Positions 14,880-27,414 of a stretch of DNA of 64,000 nt are shown here, piece by piece. Location of the stretch: assembly GCF_910589235.1 (NCBI RefSeq), contig NW_025813595.1, positions 248,001-312,000 of the forward strand. The letters are read 5' to 3'. The notes beneath the pieces are model-generated. The model was not told the DNA's origin. It made no database searches and was given only the letters and a program-made list of their open reading frames with translations. This stretch comes from Vespa crabro (lineage: Eukaryota; Arthropoda; Insecta; Hymenoptera; Vespidae). The translations under genes and the position numbers were made by a program. How positions within the stretch are numbered: position 1 is the first letter of the stretch; each line of letters opens with the position of its first letter.

Positions 14880-17800
14880 TCGCATATACCGAAATTCGCG
14901 TATGTCGATTACGTTTTTCGACAATTATCATATGAAAACGCGTATTTAAACATAGTAAAAACGTTATATTCTTGTTATATTCTTTATTCTGCATCGATAG
15001 AATATAAAATTCATTGAAATTGAACGAGATTTCAAGTTTTCGTTTTTCGACGATACGCGTATATGAGCGAAAAATCGTATATACGGTATGAAAGAATGTT
15101 AAAAACTTCGATTCCAATATAAAATAGATGTTTGATCTTATGAAATGCAATGTTCTGAATCGATTGGTAACATTTTTCTAACTGTGGCACAAGTATTATT
15201 AAAGATTTCACGATTTTATCTTCGCATATACCGAAATTCGCGTATGTCGATTACGTTTTTCGACAATTATCATATGAAAACGCGTATTTAAACATAGTAA
15301 AAACGTTATATTCTTGTTATATTCTTTATTCTGCATCGATAGAATATAAAATTCATTGAAATTGAACGAGATTTCAAGTTTTCGTTTTTCGACGATACGC
15401 GTATATGAGCGAAAAATCGTATATACGGTATGAAAGAATGTTAAAAACTTCGATTCCAATATAAAATAGATGTTTGATCTTATGAAATGCAATGTTCTGA
15501 ATCGATTGGTAACATTTTTCTAACTGTGGCACAAGTATTATTAAAGATTTCACGATTTTATCTTCGCATATACCGAAATTCGCGTATGTCGATTACGTTT
15601 TTCGACATTTATCATATGAAAACGCGTATTTAAACATAGTAATAACGTTATATACTTGTTATATTCTTTATTCTGCATCGATAGAATATAAAATCAATGA
15701 AATTGAACGAAATTTCAAGTTTTCTTTTTTCGACGATACGCGTATATGAGCGAAAAATCGTATATACGATATGAAAGAATGTTAAAAACTTTGATTCCAA
15801 TATAAAATAGATGTTTGATCTTATGAAATGCAATGTTCTGAATCGATTGGTAACATTTTTCTAACTGTGGCACAAGTATTATTAAAGATTTCACGATTTT
15901 ATCTTCGCATATACCGAAATTCGCGTATGTCGATTAGGTTTTTCGACAATTATCATATGAAATCGCGTATTTAAACATAGCAAAAACGTTATATTCTTGT
16001 TATATTCTTTATTATGCATCGATAGAATATAAAATCAATGAAATTGAACGAGATTTCAAGTTTTCGTTTTTCGACGATACGCGTATATGAGCGAAAAATC
16101 GTATATACGATATGAAAGATTATTAAAAACTTTGGTTCCAATATAAAATAGATGTTTGATCTTATGAAATGCAATGTTCTGAATCGATTGGTAACATTTT
16201 TCTAACTGTGGCACAAGTATTATTAAAGATTTCACGATTTTATCTTCGCATATACCGAAATTCGAGTATGTCGATTACGTTTTTCGACAATTATCATATG
16301 AAAACGCGTATTTAAACATAGTAAAAACGTTATATTCTTGTTATATTCTTTATTCTGCATCGATAGAATATAAAATCAATGAAATTGAACGAGATTTCAA
16401 GTTTTCGTTTGTCGACGATACGCTTATATGAGCGAAAAATCGTATATACGATATGAAAGAATGTTAAAAACTTTGATTCCAATATAAAATAGATGTTTGA
16501 TCTTATGAAATGCAATGTTCTGAATCGATTGGTAACATTTTTCTAACTGTGGCACAAGTATTATTAAAGATTTCACGATTTAATCTTCGCATATACCGAA
16601 ATTCGCGTATGTCGATTACGTTTTTCGACAATTATCATATGAAAACGCGTATTTAAACATAGCAAAAACGTTATATTCTTGTTATATTCTTTATTCTGCA
16701 TCGATAGAATATAAAATTCATTGAAATTGAACGAGATTTCAAGTTTTCGTTTTTCGACGATACGCGTATATGAGCGAAAAATCGTATATACGATATGAAA
16801 GAATGTTAAAAACTTCGATTCCAATATAAAATAGATGTTTGATCTTATGAAATGCAATGTTCTGAATCGATTGGTAACATTTTTCTAACTGTGGCACAAG
16901 TATTATTAAAGATTTCACGATTTTAACTTCGCATATACCGAAATTCGCGAATGTCGATTACGTTTTTCGACAATTATCATATGAAAACGCGTATTTAAAC
17001 ATAGTAAAAACGTTATATTCTTGTTATATTCTTTATTCTGCATCGATAGAATATAAAATCAATGAAATTGAACGAGATTTCAAGTTTTCGTTTTTCGACG
17101 ATACGCGTATATGAGCGAAAAATCGTATATACGATATGAAAGAATGTTAAAAACTTTGATTCCAATATAAAATAGATGTTTGATCTTATGAAATGCAATG
17201 TTCTGAATCGATTGGTAACATTTTTCTAACTGTGGCACAAGTATTATTAAAGATTTCACGATTCTAACTTCGCATATACCGAAATTCGCGTTGGTCGATT
17301 ACGTTTTTCGACAATTATCATATGAAAACGCGTATTTAAACATAGTAAAAAACGTTATATTCTTGTTATATTCTTTATTCTGCATCGATAGAATATAAAA
17401 TTCATTGAAATTGAACGAGATTTCAAGTTTTCGTTTTTCGACGATACGCGTATATGAGCGAAAAATCGTATATACGGTATGAAAGAATGTTAAAAACTTC
17501 GATTCCAATATAAAATAGATGTTTGATCTTATGAAATGCAATGTTCTGAATCGATTGGTAACATTTTTCTAACTGTGGCACAAGTATTATTAAAGATTTC
17601 ACGATTTTATCTTCGCATATACCGAAATTCGCGTATGTCGATTACGTTTTTCGACAATTATCATATGAAAACGCGTATTTAAACATAGTAAAAACGTTAT
17701 ATTCTTGTTATATTCTTTATTCTGCATCGATAGAATATAAAATTCATTGAAATTGAACGAGATTTCAAGTTTTCGTTTTTCGACGATACGCGTATATGAG

Positions 17801-19315
17801 CGAAAAATCGTATATACGGTATGAAAGAATGTTAAAAACTTCGATTCCAATATAAAATAGATGTTTGATCTTATGAAATGCAATGTTCTGAATCGATTGG
17901 TAACATTTTTCTAACTGTGGCACAAGTATTATTAAAGATTTCACGATTTTATCTTCGCATATACCGAAATTCGCGTATGTCGATTACGTTTTTCGACATT
18001 TATCATATGAAAACGCGTATTTAAACATAGTAATAACGTTATATACTTGTTATATTCTTTATTCTGCATCGATAGAATATAAAATCAATGAAATTGAACG
18101 AAATTTCAAGTTTTCTTTTTTCGACGATACGCGTATATGAGCGAAAAATCGTATATACGATATGAAAGAATGTTAAAAACTTTGATTCCAATATAAAATA
18201 GATGTTTGATCTTATGAAATGCAATGTTCTGAATCGATTGGTAACATTTTTCTAACTGTGGCACAAGTATTATTAAAGATTTCACGATTTTATCTTCGCA
18301 TATACCGAAATTCGCGTATGTCGATTAGGATTTTCGACAATTATCATATGAAATCGCGTATTTAAACATAGCAAAAACGTTATATTCTTGTTATATTCTT
18401 TATTATGCATCGATAGAATATAAAATCAATGAAATTGAACGAGATTTCAAGTTTTCGTTTTTCGACGATACGCGTATATGAGCGAAAAATCGTATATACG
18501 ATATGAAAGATTATTAAAAACTTTGGTTCCAATATAAAATAGATGTTTGATCTTATGAAATGCAATGTTCTGAATCGATTGGTAACATTTTTCTAACTGT
18601 GGCACAAGTATTATTAAAGATTTCACGATTTTATCTTCGCATATACCGAAATTCGAGTATGTCGATTACGTTTTTCGACAATTATCATATGAAAACGCGT
18701 ATTTAAACATAGTAAAAACGTTATATTCTTGTTATATTCTTTATTCTGCATCGATAGAATATAAAATCAATGAAATTGAACGAGATTTCAAGTTTTCGTT
18801 TGTCGACGATACGCTTATATGAGCGAAAAATCGTATATACGATATGAAAGAATGTTAAAAACTTTGATTCCAATATAAAATAGATGTTTGATCTTATGAA
18901 ATGCAATGTTCTGAATCGATTGGTAACATTTTTCTAACTGTGGCACAAGTATTATTAAAGATTTCACGATTTAATCTTCGCATATACCGAAATTCGCGTA
19001 TGTCGATTACGTTTTTCGACAATTATCATATGAAAACGCGTATTTAAACATAGCAAAAACGTTATATTCTTGTTATATTCTTTATTCTGCATCGATAGAA
19101 TATAAAATTCATTGAAATTGAACGAGATTTCAAGTTTTCGTTTTTCGACGATACGCGTATATGAGCGAAAAATCGTATATACGATATGAAAGAATGTTAA
19201 AAACTTCGATTCCAATATAAAATAGATGTTTGATCTTATGAAATGCAATGTTCTGAATCGATTGGTAACATTTTTCTAACTGTGGCACAAGTATTATTAA
19301 AGATTTCACGATTTT
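14880..19315. repeat. Seven-monomer higher-order unit, two copies, period 2391 bp
   Basis: Copy 1 (about 14900-16920) and copy 2 (about 17290-19311) carry the same ordered markers 2391 bp apart: ATACGGTATG (15081, 17472 and 15422, 17813), TTCGACATTTATC (15601, 17992), TTTATTATGCATCG (16006, 18397), AAGATTATTAAAAAC (16116, 18507), CGAGTATG (16263, 18654), ACGCTTATATGAGCG (16420, 18811), GATTTAATCTTCGC (16577, 18968) and AGCAAAAACG (16660, 19051). Differences are few: 15936 has TAGGTTTTTCG where copy 2 has TAGGATTTTCG, and copy 2 has CGCGTTGGTCG near 17288 and an extra A near 17346. Two near-identical adjacent +1 monomers open each copy. The period is 7 x 341 + 4. Confidence 0.9.
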
Positions 19316-20624
19316 ATCTTCGCATATACCGAAATTCGCGTATGTCGATTACGTTTTTCGACAATTATCATATGAAAACGCGTATTTAAACATAGTAAAA
19401 ACGTTATATTCTTGTTATATTCTTTATTCTGCATCGATAGAATATAAAATCAATGAAATTGAACGAGATTTCAAGTTTTCGTTTTTCGACGATACGCGTA
19501 TATGAGCGAAAAATCGTATATACGATATGAAAGAATGTTAAAAACTTCGATTCCAATATAAAATAGATGTTTGATCTTATGAAATGCAATGTTCTGAATC
19601 GATTGGTAACATTTTTCTAACTGTGGCACAAGTATTATTAAAGATATCACGATTTTATCTTCGCACATACCGAAATTCGCGTATGTCGATTACGTTTTTC
19701 GACAATTATCATATGAAAACGCGTATTTGAACATAGTAAAAACGCTATATTCTTGTTATATTCTTTATTCTGCATCGATAGAATATAAAATCAATGAAAT
19801 TGAACGAGATTTCAAGTTTTCGTTTGTCGACGATACGCGTATATGAGCGAAAAATCGTATATACGATATGAAAGAATGTTAAAAACTTTGATTCCAATAT
19901 AAAATAGATGTTTGATCTTATGAAATGCAATGTTCTGAATCGATTGGTAACATTTTTCTAACTGTGGCACAAGTATTATTAAAGATTTCACGATTTTATC
20001 TTCGCATATACCGAAATTCGCGTATGTCGATTACGTTTTTCGACAATTATCATATGAAAACGCGTATTTAAACATAGTAAAAACGTTATATTCTTGTTAT
20101 ATTCTTTATTCTGCATCGATAGAATATAAAATTCATTGAAATTGAACGAGATTTCAAGTTTTCGTTTTTCGACGATACGCGTATATGAGCGAAAAATCGT
20201 ATATACGATATGAAAGAATGTTAAAAACTTCGATTCCAATATAAAATAGATGTTTGATCTTATGAAATGCAATGTTCTGAATCGATTGGTAACATTTTTC
20301 TAACTGTGGCACAAGTATTATTAAAGTTATCACGATTTTATCTACGCACATACCGAAATTCGCGTATGTCGATTACGTTTTTCGACAATTATCATATGAA
20401 AACGCGTATTTAAACATAGTAAAAACGTTATATTCTTGTTATATTCTTTATTCTGCATCGATAGAATATAAAATCAATGAAATTGAACGAGATTTCAAGT
20501 TTTCGTTTTTCGACGATACGCGTATATGAGCGAAAAATCGTATATACGATATGAAAGAATGTTAAAAACTTTGATTCCAATATAAAATAGATGTTTCATC
20601 TTATGAAATGCAATGTTCCGAATC

Positions 20625-22980
20625 GATTGGTAACATTTTTCTAACTGTGGCACAAGTATTATTAAAGATTTCACGATTTTATCTTCGCACATACCGAAAT
20701 TCGCGTATGTCGATTATGTTTTTCGACAATTATCTTATGAAAACGCGTATTTAAACATAGTAAAAACGTTATATTCTTGTTATATTCTTTATTCTGCATC
20801 GATAGAATATAAAATCAATGAAATTGAACGAGATTTCAAGTTTTCGTTTTTCGACGATACGCGTATATGAGCGAAAAATCGTATATACGATATGAAAGAA
20901 TGTTAAAAACTTTGATTCCAATATAAAATAGATGTTTGATCTTATGAAATGCAATGTTCTGAATCGATTGGTAACATTTTTCTAACTGTGGCACAAGTAT
21001 TATTAAAGATTTCACGATTTTATCTTCGCATATACCGAAATTCGCGTATGTCGATTACGTTTTTCGACAATTATCATATGAAAACGCGTATTTAAACATA
21101 GTAAAAACGTTATATTCTTGTTATATTCTTTATTCTGCATCGATAGAATATAAAATTCATTGAAATTGAACGAGATTTCAAGTTTTCGTTTTTCGACGAT
21201 ACGCGTATATGAGCGAAAAATCGTATATACGATATGGAAGAATGTTAAAAACTTTGATTCCAATATAAAATAGATGTTTGATCTTATGAAATGCAATGTT
21301 CTGAATCGATTGGTAACATTTTTCTAACTGTGGCACAAGTATTATTAAAGATTTCACGATTTTATCTTCGCATATACCGAAATTCGCGTATGTCGATTAG
21401 GTTTTTCGACAATTATCATATGAAATCGCGTATTTAAACATAGCAAAAACGTTATATTCTTGTTATATTCTTTATTCTGCATCCATAGAATATAAAATCA
21501 ATGAAATTGAACGAGATTTCAAGTTTTCGTTTTTCGACGATACGCGTATATGAGCGAAAAATCGTATATACGATATGAAAGAATGTTAAAAACTTTGGTT
21601 CCAATATAAAATAGATGTTTGATCTTATGAAATGCAATGTTCTGAATCGATTGGTAACATTTTTCTTACTGTGGCACAAGTATTATTAAAGATTTCACGA
21701 TTTTATCTTCGCATATACCGAAATTCGAGTATGTCGATTACGTTTTTCGACAATTATTATATGAAAACGCGTATTTAAACATAGTAAAAACGTTATATTC
21801 TTGTTATATTCTTTATTCTGCATCGATAGAATATAAAATCAATGTAATTGAACGAGATTTCAAGTTTTCGTTTGTCGACGATACGCGTATATGAGCGAAA
21901 AATCGTATATACGATATGAAAGAATGTTAAAAACTTTGATTCCAATATAAAATAGATGTTTGATCTTATGAAATGCAATGTTCTGAATCGATTGGTAACA
22001 TTTTTCTAACTGTGGCACAAGTATAATTAAAGATTTCACGATTTTATCTTCGCATATACCGAAATTCGCGTATGTCGATTACGTTTTTCGACAATTATCA
22101 TATGAAAACGCGTATTTAAACATAGCAAAAACGTTATATTCTTGTTATATTCTTTATTCTGCATCGATAGAATATAAAATCAATGAAATTGAACGAGATT
22201 TCAAGTTTTCGTTTTTCGACGATACGCGTATATGAGCGAAAAATCGTATATACGATATGAAAGAATGTTAAAAACTTTGATTCCAATATAAAATAGATGT
22301 TTGATCTTATGAAATGCAATGTTCTGAATCGATTGGTAACATTTTTCTAACTGTGGCACAAGTATTATTAAAGATTTCACGATTTTATCTTCGCATATAC
22401 CGAAATTCGCGTATGTCGATTACGTTTTTCGACAATTATCATATGAAATCGCGTATTTAAACATAGCAAAAACGTTATATTCTTGTTATATTCTTTATTC
22501 TGCATCGATAGAATATAAAATCAATGAAATTGAACGAGATTTCAAGTTTTCGTTTTTCGACGATACGCGTATATGAGCGAAAAATCGTATATACGATATG
22601 AAAGAATGTTAAAAACTTTGGTTCCAATATAAAATAGATGTTTGATCTTATGAAATGCAATGTTCTGAATCGATTGGTAACATTTTTCTTACTGTGGCAC
22701 AAGTATTATTAAAGATTTCACGATTTTATCTTCGCATATACCGAAATTCGAGTATGTCGATTACGTTTTTCGACAATTATCATATGAAAACGCGTATTTA
22801 AACATAGTAAAAACGTTATATTCTTGTTATATTCTTTATTCTGCATCGATAGAATATAAAATCAATGTAATTGAACGAGATTTCAAGTTTTCGTTTGTCG
22901 ACGATACGCGTATATGAGCGAAAAATCGTATATACGATATGAAAGAATGTTAAAAACTTTGATTCCAATATAAAATAGAT
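20625..22980. repeat. Segmental duplicate, left copy (offset 4434 bp)
   Basis: About 2.35 kb here matches 25059-27414 at a constant offset of 4434 (13 x 341 + 1). Shared ordered markers include CGCACATACC (20686, 25120), AATTATCTTATG (20727, 25161), a +1 monomer, GAAATCGCG, ACTTTGGTTCC, TTTTTCTTACTG, CGAGTATG, AATGTAATTG and GTATAATTAAAG. Differences are rare: ATCCATAG at 21481 against ATCGATAG at 25915, and ATTATTATATG at 21754 against ATTATCATATG at 26188. At the right edge (22981) the sequence changes to GTTTCATC with GTTCCGAATC, the pair of substitutions also found just left of this segment at 20593. Confidence 0.88.
21350..22980. repeat. Three-monomer HOR (period 1023 bp), first tract, about 1.6 copies
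   Basis: The unit order is p, q, r. Monomer p carries GAAATCGCG, AGCAAAAACG, ACTTTGGTTCC and TTTTTCTTACTG. Monomer q carries CGAGTATG, AATGTAATTG, GTTTGTCGAC and, at its end, GTATAATTAAAG. Monomer r carries AGCAAAAACG. The second p (from 22373) lies 1023 bp after the first, and its q breaks off at 22981. The first p has TAGGTTTTTCG and the second TACGTTTTTCG, so the two can be told apart. Confidence 0.85.
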
Positions 22981-24241
22981 GTTTCATCTTATGAAATGCA
23001 ATGTTCCGAATCGATTGGTAACATTTTTCTAACTGTGGACAAGTATTATTAAAGATTTCACGATTTTATCTTCGCATATACCGAAATTCGCGTATGTCGA
23101 TTAGGTTTTTCGTCAATTATCATATGAAAACGCGTATTTAAACATAGTAAAAACGTTATATTCTTGTTATATTCTTTATTCTGCATCGACGGAATATAAA
23201 ATCAATGAAATTGAACGAGATTTCAAGTTTTCGTTTTTCGACGATACGCGTATATGAGCGAAAAATCGTATATACGATATGAAAGAATGTTAAAAACTTC
23301 GATTCCAATATAAAATAGATGTTTGATCTTATGAAATGCAATGTTCTGAATCGATTGGTAACATTTTTCTAACTGTGGCACAAGTATTATTAAAGATTTC
23401 ACGATTTTATCTTCGCATATACCGAAATTCGCGTATGTCGATTACGTTTTTCGACAATTATCATATGAAAACGCGTATTTAAACATAGTTAAAACGTTAT
23501 ATACTTGTTATATTCTTTATTCTGCATCGATAGAATATAAAATCAATGAAATTGAACGAAATTTCAAGTTTTCTTTTTTCGACGATTCGCGTATATGAGC
23601 GAAAAATCGTATATACGATATGAAAGAATGTTAAAAACTTTGGTTCCAATATAAAATAGATGTTTGATCTTATGAAATGCAATGTTCTGAATCGATTGGT
23701 AACATTTTTCTAACTGTGGCACAAGTATTATTAAAGATTTCACGATTTTATCTTCGCATATACCGAAATTCGAGTATGTCGATTACGTTTTTCGACAATT
23801 ATCATATGAAAACGCGTATTTAAACATAGTAAAAACGTTATATTCTTGTTATATTCTTTATTCTGCATCGATAGAATATAAAATCAATGAAATTGAACGA
23901 GATTTCAAATTTTCGTTTGTCGACGATACGCGTATATGAGCGAAAAATCGTATATACGATATGAAAGAATGTTAAAAACTTTGATTCCAATATAAAATAG
24001 ATGTTTGATCTTATGAAATGCAATGTTCTGAATCGATTGGTAACATTTTTCTAACTGTGGCACAAGTATTATTAAAGATTTCACGATTTTATCTTCGCAT
24101 ATACCGAAATTCGCGTATGTCGATTACGTTTTTCGACAATTATCATATGAAAACGCGTATTTAAACATAGCAAAAACGTTATATTCTTGTTATATTCTTT
24201 ATTCTGCATCGATAGAATATAAAATCAATGAAATTGAACGA

Positions 24242-24582
24242 GATTTCAAGTTTTCGTTTTTCGACGATACGCGTATATGAGCGAAAAATCGTATATACGA
24301 TATGAAAGAATGTTAAAAACTTTGATTCCAATATAAAATAGATGTTTGATCTTATGAAATGCAATGTTCTGAATCGATTGGTAACATTTTTCTAACTGTG
24401 GCACAAGTATTATTAAAGATTTCACGATTTTATCTTCGCATATACCGAAATTCGCGTATGTCGATTACGTTTTTCGACAATTATCATATGAAAACGCGTA
24501 TTTAAACATAGTAAAAACGTTATATTCTTGTTATATTCTTTATTCTGCATCGATAGAATATAAAATCAATGAAAGTGAACGA
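24242..24582. repeat. Representative near-consensus satellite monomer (341 bp)
   Basis: This copy matches the majority sequence except for one change near its right end (GAAAGTG for GAAATTG). It is phased here to begin at GATTTCAAG, an arbitrary choice. Landmarks by offset: a 10-bp palindrome at 26-35, a 14-bp palindrome at 47-60, AATCGATT at 131-138, a second GATTTCA at 177, and TCATATGA at 243-250. CGCGTAT starts at offsets 29, 212 and 254. A hand count of the consensus gives 46 C, 52 G, 22 CpG and 8 GpC. The length is close to twice a nucleosomal repeat, which is common for satellites but is not evidence of function. Confidence 0.95.
24267..24301. other. Paired palindromes within the monomer (10 bp and 14 bp)
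   Basis: In this representative copy ATACGCGTAT (24267-24276) and ATCGTATATACGAT (24288-24301) are each perfect palindromes, with centres 23 bp apart. The pair is present in most of the monomers. Recurrent variants disrupt one arm only, for example TATACTATATG, TCGTTTATACGA, CGCTTATATG and TACACGTATA. No compensatory change in the opposite arm was noticed. Such dyads could bind a dimeric protein or extrude as a small hairpin, as proposed for some centromeric satellites; nothing here shows that they do. Confidence 0.8.
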
Positions 24583-25058
24583 GATTTCAAGTTTTCGTTT
24601 TTCGACGATACGCGTATATGAGCGAAAAATCGTATATACGATATGAAAGAATGTTAAAAACTTTGATTCCAATATAAAATAGATGTTTGATCTTATGAAA
24701 TGCAATGTTCTGAATCGATTGGTAACATTTTTCTAACTGTGGCACAAGTATTATTAAAGATTTCACGATTTTATCTTCGCATATACCGAAATTCGCGTAT
24801 GTCGATTACGTTTTTCGAAAATTATCATATGAAAACGCGTATTTAAACATAGTAAAAATGTTATATTCTTGTTATATTCTTTATTCTGCATCGATAGAAT
24901 ATAAAATTCATTGAAATTGAACGAGATTTCAAGTTTTCGTTTTTCGACGATACGCGTATATGAGCGAAAAATCGTATATACGATATGGAAGAATGTTAAA
25001 AACTTTGATTCCAATATAAAATAGATGTTTGATCTTATGAAATGCAATGTTCTGAATC

Positions 25059-27414
25059 GATTGGTAACATTTTTCTAACTGTGGCACAAGTATTATTAAA
25101 GATTTCACGATTTTATCTTCGCACATACCGAAATTCGCGTATGTCGATTATGTTTTTCGACAATTATCTTATGAAAACGCGTATTTAAACATAGTAAAAA
25201 CGTTATATTCTTGTTATATTCTTTATTCTGCATCGATAGAATATAAAATCAATGAAATTGAACGAGATTTCAAGTTTTCGTTTTTCGACGATACGCGTAT
25301 ATGAGCGAAAAATCGTATATACGATATGAAAGAATGTTAAAAACTTTGATTCCAATATAAAATAGATGTTTGATCTTATGAAATGCAATGTTCTGAATCG
25401 ATTGGTAACATTTTTCTAACTGTGGCACAAGTATTATTAAAGATTTCACGATTTTATCTTCGCATATACCGAAATTCGCGTATGTCGATTACGTTTTTCG
25501 ACAATTATCATATGAAAACGCGTATTTAAACATAGTAAAAACGTTATATTCTTGTTATATTCTTTATTCTGCATCGATAGAATATAAAATTCATTGAAAT
25601 TGAACGAGATTTCAAGTTTTCGTTTTTCGACGATACGCGTATATGAGCGAAAAATCGTATATACGATATGGAAGAATGTTAAAAACTTTGATTCCAATAT
25701 AAAATAGATGTTTGATCTTATGAAATGCAATGTTCTGAATCGATTGGTAACATTTTTCTAACTGTGGCACAAGTATTATTAAAGATTTCACGATTTTATC
25801 TTCGCATATACCGAAATTCGCGTATGTCGATTAGGTTTTTCGACAATTATCATATGAAATCGCGTATTTAAACATAGCAAAAACGTTATATTCTTGTTAT
25901 ATTCTTTATTCTGCATCGATAGAATATAAAATCAATGAAATTGAACGAGATTTCAAGTTTTCGTTTTTCGACGATACGCGTATATGAGCGAAAAATCGTA
26001 TATACGATATGAAAGAATGTTAAAAACTTTGGTTCCAATATAAAATAGATGTTTGATCTTATGAAATGCAATGTTCTGAATCGATTGGTAACATTTTTCT
26101 TACTGTGGCACAAGTATTATTAAAGATTTCACGATTTTATCTTCGCATATACCGAAATTCGAGTATGTCGATTACGTTTTTCGACAATTATCATATGAAA
26201 ACGCGTATTTAAACATAGTAAAAACGTTATATTCTTGTTATATTCTTTATTCTGCATCGATAGAATATAAAATCAATGTAATTGAACGAGATTTCAAGTT
26301 TTCGTTTGTCGACGATACGCGTATATGAGCGAAAAATCGTATATACGATATGAAAGAATGTTAAAAACTTTGATTCCAATATAAAATAGATGTTTGATCT
26401 TATGAAATGCAATGTTCTGAATCGATTGGTAACATTTTTCTAACTGTGGCACAAGTATAATTAAAGATTTCACGATTTTATCTTCGCATATACCGAAATT
26501 CGCGTATGTCGATTACGTTTTTCGACAATTATCATATGAAAACGCGTATTTAAACATAGCAAAAACGTTATATTCTTGTTATATTCTTTATTCTGCATCG
26601 ATAGAATATAAAATCAATGAAATTGAACGAGATTTCAAGTTTTCGTTTTTCGACGATACGCGTATATGAGCGAAAAATCGTATATACGATATGAAAGAAT
26701 GTTAAAAACTTTGATTCCAATATAAAATAGATGTTTGATCTTATGAAATGCAATGTTCTGAATCGATTGGTAACATTTTTCTAACTGTGGCACAAGTATT
26801 ATTAAAGATTTCACGATTTTATCTTCGCATATACCGAAATTCGCGTATGTCGATTACGTTTTTCGACAATTATCATATGAAATCGCGTATTTAAACATAG
26901 CAAAAACGTTATATTCTTGTTATATTCTTTATTCTGCATCGATAGAATATAAAATCAATGAAATTGAACGAGATTTCAAGTTTTCGTTTTTCGACGATAC
27001 GCGTATATGAGCGAAAAATCGTATATACGATATGAAAGAATGTTAAAAACTTTGGTTCCAATATAAAATAGATGTTTGATCTTATGAAATGCAATGTTCT
27101 GAATCGATTGGTAACATTTTTCTTACTGTGGCACAAGTATTATTAAAGATTTCACGATTTTATCTTCGCATATACCGAAATTCGAGTATGTCGATTACGT
27201 TTTTCGACAATTATCATATGAAAACGCGTATTTAAACATAGTAAAAACGTTATATTCTTGTTATATTCTTTATTCTGCATCGATAGAATATAAAATCAAT
27301 GTAATTGAACGAGATTTCAAGTTTTCGTTTGTCGACGATACGCGTATATGAGCGAAAAATCGTATATACGATATGAAAGAATGTTAAAAACTTTGATTCC
27401 AATATAAAATAGAT
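25059..27414. repeat. Segmental duplicate, right copy (offset 4434 bp)
   Basis: This matches 20625-22980 with few differences. To its left the copies differ: GATATGGAAG near 24985 against GATATGAAAG near 20550, and GTTTGATC against GTTTCATC. To its right this copy continues smoothly into the rest of a second p-q-r unit, whereas the left copy breaks at 22981. The right copy therefore looks like the more intact version of the source, or the HOR has been extended here since the copying; the direction cannot be decided from the sequence alone. Confidence 0.85.

Noticed and set aside
22981..23041. Insertion or foreign sequence at the edge of the 2.35-kb segmental copy.
   Set aside because: The sequence continues as satellite with only substitutions and a one-base deletion (CTGTGGACAAG). 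No foreign bases are present.
24260..24300. CENP-B box in the TTCG-rich part of the monomer.
   Set aside because: The required pattern (TTCG, four bases, A, two bases, CGGG) was checked on both strands around every TTCG and CGAA in the consensus, and none fits.
24419..24440. Promoter-like TATAAAAT words (two per monomer).
   Set aside because: They are expected by chance in 71% A+T DNA, and nothing nearby supports a transcription start.
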